DNA of 16,026 bases from Rhizobacter sp. (GTDB lineage Bacteria > Pseudomonadota > Gammaproteobacteria > Burkholderiales > Burkholderiaceae_C), in NCBI GenBank assembly GCA_025359585.1, contig JANYFX010000695.1:1-16026 (forward strand). The letters run 5' to 3'. Of this stretch, positions 14,536 through 16,026 are shown one piece after another (the first letter of the stretch is position 1; every line of letters begins with the position of its first letter). The notes under the pieces were generated by a model. It saw only the letters and a program-made list of their open reading frames with translations. It had not been told where the DNA came from and did not search any database. The position numbers and the translations under genes were made by a program.

Positions 14536-15187
14536 ACACGGCCTCGCCGCGCGAGTGCACGGCCAGCTTGCGGTAGATGTTCTTCACGTGGGTCACGACG
14601 GTGTGCGAGGAGATGTCGAGCAGGCCGCCCACCGCCTCGAAGCTGAAGCCCTTCGCGACGAGACGCAGGATCTCGGTTTCGCGCGTTGACAGCGGCGAGG
14701 CCTCGGCCGGCGGTGTGGCCGCAGGCGCGGGTATGGGCGCAGACACAGGCGCCGCTGCGCTCGGCGCGATGCGAAAGCGCGAGAGCACCCGCCGCGCGAT
14801 GCTCGGGCTGATCGGTGCGCCGCCGGCGCGCAACTCGTGGATCGCCGAGGCGATGCGCGGTGCCTGCGCGTCTTTCAGCAGGTAGCCTGTGGCGCCGGCC
14901 TCGATGCTGCCCATCACGTGCACGTCGTCGGCGAACATCGTCACGACGAGAACGTCGCAGCCGGGGTGGTGGCGCGCGGCGTGGCGAATGAGCTCGACGC
15001 CGCCGATGTCGGGCAGCCCGAGGTCGACCAGCATCACGTCGGGCGGTTGCGCGTCGAGCATCGCCAAACCTGCGCGCCCGGTCGACACGCCGCCGATCAG
15101 GCGCAACCCGGCGTCGGCCAGCACCGCCTCGGTAAAGCGCTGCAGAAACTCCGGTTCGTCTTCGACGATCAATACGCTGGTGCTCAT
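14507..15187 (-). CDS. NarL/FixJ-family two-component response regulator
   Basis: A 226-residue DNA-binding regulator. The receiver domain (about 1-120) has the acidic pair in VEDEP (8-12), phospho-acceptor Asp55 in LVDLGLPD, Thr83 in VVTMF and Lys105 in YLLKDA. A Pro/Ala-rich linker (about 140-163) leads to a LuxR-type helix-turn-helix (about 165-226) with the usual STRETEILRLVAKGFSFEAV, then ISSHTVVTHVKNIYRKL. The start is the ATG at 15187: it begins the conserved receiver strand and has AAGAGG upstream; the frame extends further 5' without similarity. The kinase gene starts within its last 29 bases, so the two are translationally coupled. A palindrome at 15259-15276 in its own upstream region is a candidate autoregulatory site. 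Target genes are unknown. Confidence 0.94.
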   Translation of the reverse strand: MSTSVLIVEDEPEFLQRFTEAVLADAGLRLIGGVSTGRAGLAMLDAQPPDVMLVDLGLPDIGGVELIRHAARHHPGCDVLVVTMFADDVHVMGSIEAGATGYLLKDAQAPRIASAIHELRAGGAPISPSIARRVLSRFRIAPSAAAPVSAPIPAPAATPPAEASPLSTRETEILRLVAKGFSFEAVGGLLDISSHTVVTHVKNIYRKLAVHSRGEAVYEAGQMGLL

Positions 15188-15258
15188 CCCCGAACCTCTT
15201 CGTGTGCTGCGGCCGATTCTGCACGCTCGCTGCGCGCCCGGCCTACCGCGAACACGGC

Positions 15259-15276
15259 ATACCGCGTTGGCGGTAT
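15259..15276. promoter_or_regulatory. Perfect 7-bp inverted repeat ATACCGC-GTTG-GCGGTAT
   Basis: Arms 15259-15265 and 15270-15276 are exact reverse complements with a 4-base spacer. A further TACCGCG lies at 15244-15250, in direct orientation to the left arm and 16 bp away. The element lies in the 144-base divergent interval between the response regulator and the small membrane protein gene. LuxR-type regulators often bind such short dyads, so it may be the operator of the adjacent response regulator; a GC-rich cruciform or an mRNA hairpin is the alternative. Confidence 0.5.
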
Positions 15277-15331
15277 CGCCAGCGCGGCGCTGCGCCGATA
15301 AGGTTGCGGTCATCAACAACGGAGACGCTCC

Positions 15332-15589
15332 ATGAACACCTCGACCACCACCCGCACCGCCGCCCTCTTCGCCGCGATCATCGTCACCTTCAGCGGCGTC
15401 AAGCTGATGGCCGACTACGCCCGCCCCGCCGACGCGCCGGTGTCGCTGGCCCAGGCCGAAGCCGGCTCGTCGGCGGCGCGTGGCACGCTGCCGCGGACGC
15501 AGGTCTCGCAGCGCGGCGGGGCGGCGCGTGCCACCACTTTCCCGGCCGACCGCTCCGCCACGCTCGCCGAAACCGCGCGGCTGCGATAG
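15332..15589 (+). CDS. Small membrane-anchored or exported protein, unknown function
   Basis: An 85-residue protein of no recognised family. The N-terminus (MNTSTTTR) is followed by a hydrophobic segment at about 9-27 (AALFAAIIVTFSGVKLMA), either a signal peptide or a single membrane anchor. The rest (about 28-85) is Ala/Arg/Ser/Thr-rich, low-complexity and probably disordered. A strong GGAG ribosome-binding site lies eight bases before the ATG, supporting a real gene despite the short length. It is divergent from the response regulator gene, with the 15259-15276 palindrome between them, and is followed 29 bases later by an NlpC/P60-like gene on the same strand. No function can be assigned. 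Confidence 0.68.
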   Translation: MNTSTTTRTAALFAAIIVTFSGVKLMADYARPADAPVSLAQAEAGSSAARGTLPRTQVSQRGGAARATTFPADRSATLAETARLR

Positions 15590-15618
15590 TCTGTGTGGCA
15601 CCGCTTCAAGGAGCCACG

Positions 15619-16026
15619 ATGGGCTTGCAGGCTTTCGTTCAACGCGCCCGATCGGCGCTGGCTGCCCCCACGCTCTACTGGCTGAGCTTCGGCGGTTCGC
15701 CTTCGGGCCCGGCGCAGCCCGGCACGCCGATCGATCTGGCGCGTGAACTCGAGCGCGCGCGCCTCGCCCGCCCGGAGGTCTACAAAGCCTACATGGCCGC
15801 GCTCGAATCGTCTGGGCTGGCCATCGCGGCGCTGCCCAAAGTGGCGTGCGACTGCTCCGGCTTCGTCTGCTGGGCACTCGGCGTGGCGCGCGACGGTTCG
15901 CCGCTGCCCGGCGGCTGGATCAACACCGATGCGATGCACGCCGACGCAGCGGGCGCGCAACGCCTGTTCGTGCCGGTCGACAAGGCGCAGCCGGGAGACT
16001 TGCTGGTCTACCCGAAGCCACCGGGC
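15619..16026 (+). CDS. NlpC/P60-like cysteine peptidase or amidase, 3'-truncated by the window end
   Basis: An open frame of 136 codons runs from the ATG at 15619, preceded by an excellent AAGGAG ribosome-binding site, to the last base. The segment CDCSGFVCWALG (77-88) matches the NlpC/P60 nucleophile motif (D-C-S-G-[FL]-[VT]), making Cys79 the expected catalytic cysteine. PGDLLVYP (125-132) matches the following conserved P-G-D-L strand. The catalytic His and third polar residue would lie beyond the window. Such enzymes cleave peptidoglycan stem peptides or other gamma-glutamyl/amide bonds. No clear signal peptide is seen: the N-terminus is MGLQAFVQRARSALAAPTLY, only weakly hydrophobic. A cytoplasmic hydrolase or non-classical export is therefore possible. 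Family fairly confident, substrate unknown. Confidence 0.72.
   Translation, partial: MGLQAFVQRARSALAAPTLYWLSFGGSPSGPAQPGTPIDLARELERARLARPEVYKAYMAALESSGLAIAALPKVACDCSGFVCWALGVARDGSPLPGGWINTDAMHADAAGAQRLFVPVDKAQPGDLLVYPKPPG

Noticed and set aside
15294..15301. GCCGATAA, identical to the sigma-28 (FliA) -10 consensus, upstream of the 85-residue protein gene
   Set aside because: No TAAA-type -35 at the required 15-base distance (ATCG is found there), so it is most likely chance.
15188..15877. 5' extension of the response regulator frame up to 15877
   Set aside because: Overlaps the well-supported plus-strand genes at 15332 and 15619; the receiver domain starts at the ATG at 15187 with a good ribosome-binding site.
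1..16026. CRISPR arrays, tRNA or rRNA genes, IS elements, attachment sites
   Set aside because: Read through for regular spaced repeats, cloverleaf-like sequence, transposase motifs and long terminal inverted repeats; none seen.

Overview
The window is about 16 kb of very GC-rich, gene-dense DNA. Strong G/C at third codon positions, the many long antisense shadow frames this creates, and gene content (a Bug-type solute-binding protein, TRAP transport, NarL-type two-component pair) point to a betaproteobacterium of the order Burkholderiales. This is inferred from gene style; no rRNA or tRNA gene is present to confirm it. No IS element, CRISPR array, phage gene or RNA gene was seen, and no stretch longer than about 150 bases lacks a gene.

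Layout. (1) 1-2373, plus strand: the 3' part of a ClsC-type cardiolipin synthase (phospholipase D family), a class I DAHP synthase, and a 99-residue protein that looks like a flagellar rod/hook protein reduced to its two termini. (2) 2396-7429, minus strand: HpcH/HpaI aldolase, Bug-type binding protein, aldehyde dehydrogenase and 5-dehydro-4-deoxyglucarate dehydratase (KdgD), transcribed as kdgD-ALDH-bug-hpaI, preceded by a FadR-type GntR regulator. (3) 7541-12270, plus strand: uronate dehydrogenase, a three-component TRAP transporter (DctP, DctQ, DctM) and a beta-propeller lactonase. (4) 12372-12698: a small exported, basic, helical protein. (5) 12670-15187, minus strand: a NarL-type response regulator followed by a 7TM histidine kinase with a sugar-binding-like periplasmic domain. 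(6) 15332-16026, plus strand: a small membrane or exported protein and the start of an NlpC/P60-like hydrolase cut by the window end.

Parts 2 and 3 form one divergent hexuronate/aldarate catabolic locus. In the inferred pathway the TRAP system imports D-glucuronate or D-galacturonate; Udh oxidises it to the aldarolactone; the propeller lactonase opens the ring; a glucarate/galactarate dehydratase that is NOT in this window makes 5-dehydro-4-deoxyglucarate; KdgD converts that to 2-oxoglutarate semialdehyde; and the aldehyde dehydrogenase yields 2-oxoglutarate. The HpaI-type aldolase could offer a second, GarL-like exit to pyruvate plus tartronate semialdehyde.

The best non-coding signal is a pair of related 20-bp elements, one in front of kdgD and one between gntR and udh. 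They match at 15 of 20 positions with only transitions as differences. Each starts GTTGTA and continues with tandem 7-bp YGAYRAC units, two copies at kdgD and three at udh. Each sits on or beside a credible sigma-70 promoter whose -35 region begins TTGACTTCC. They are probably the operators of the adjacent GntR regulator.
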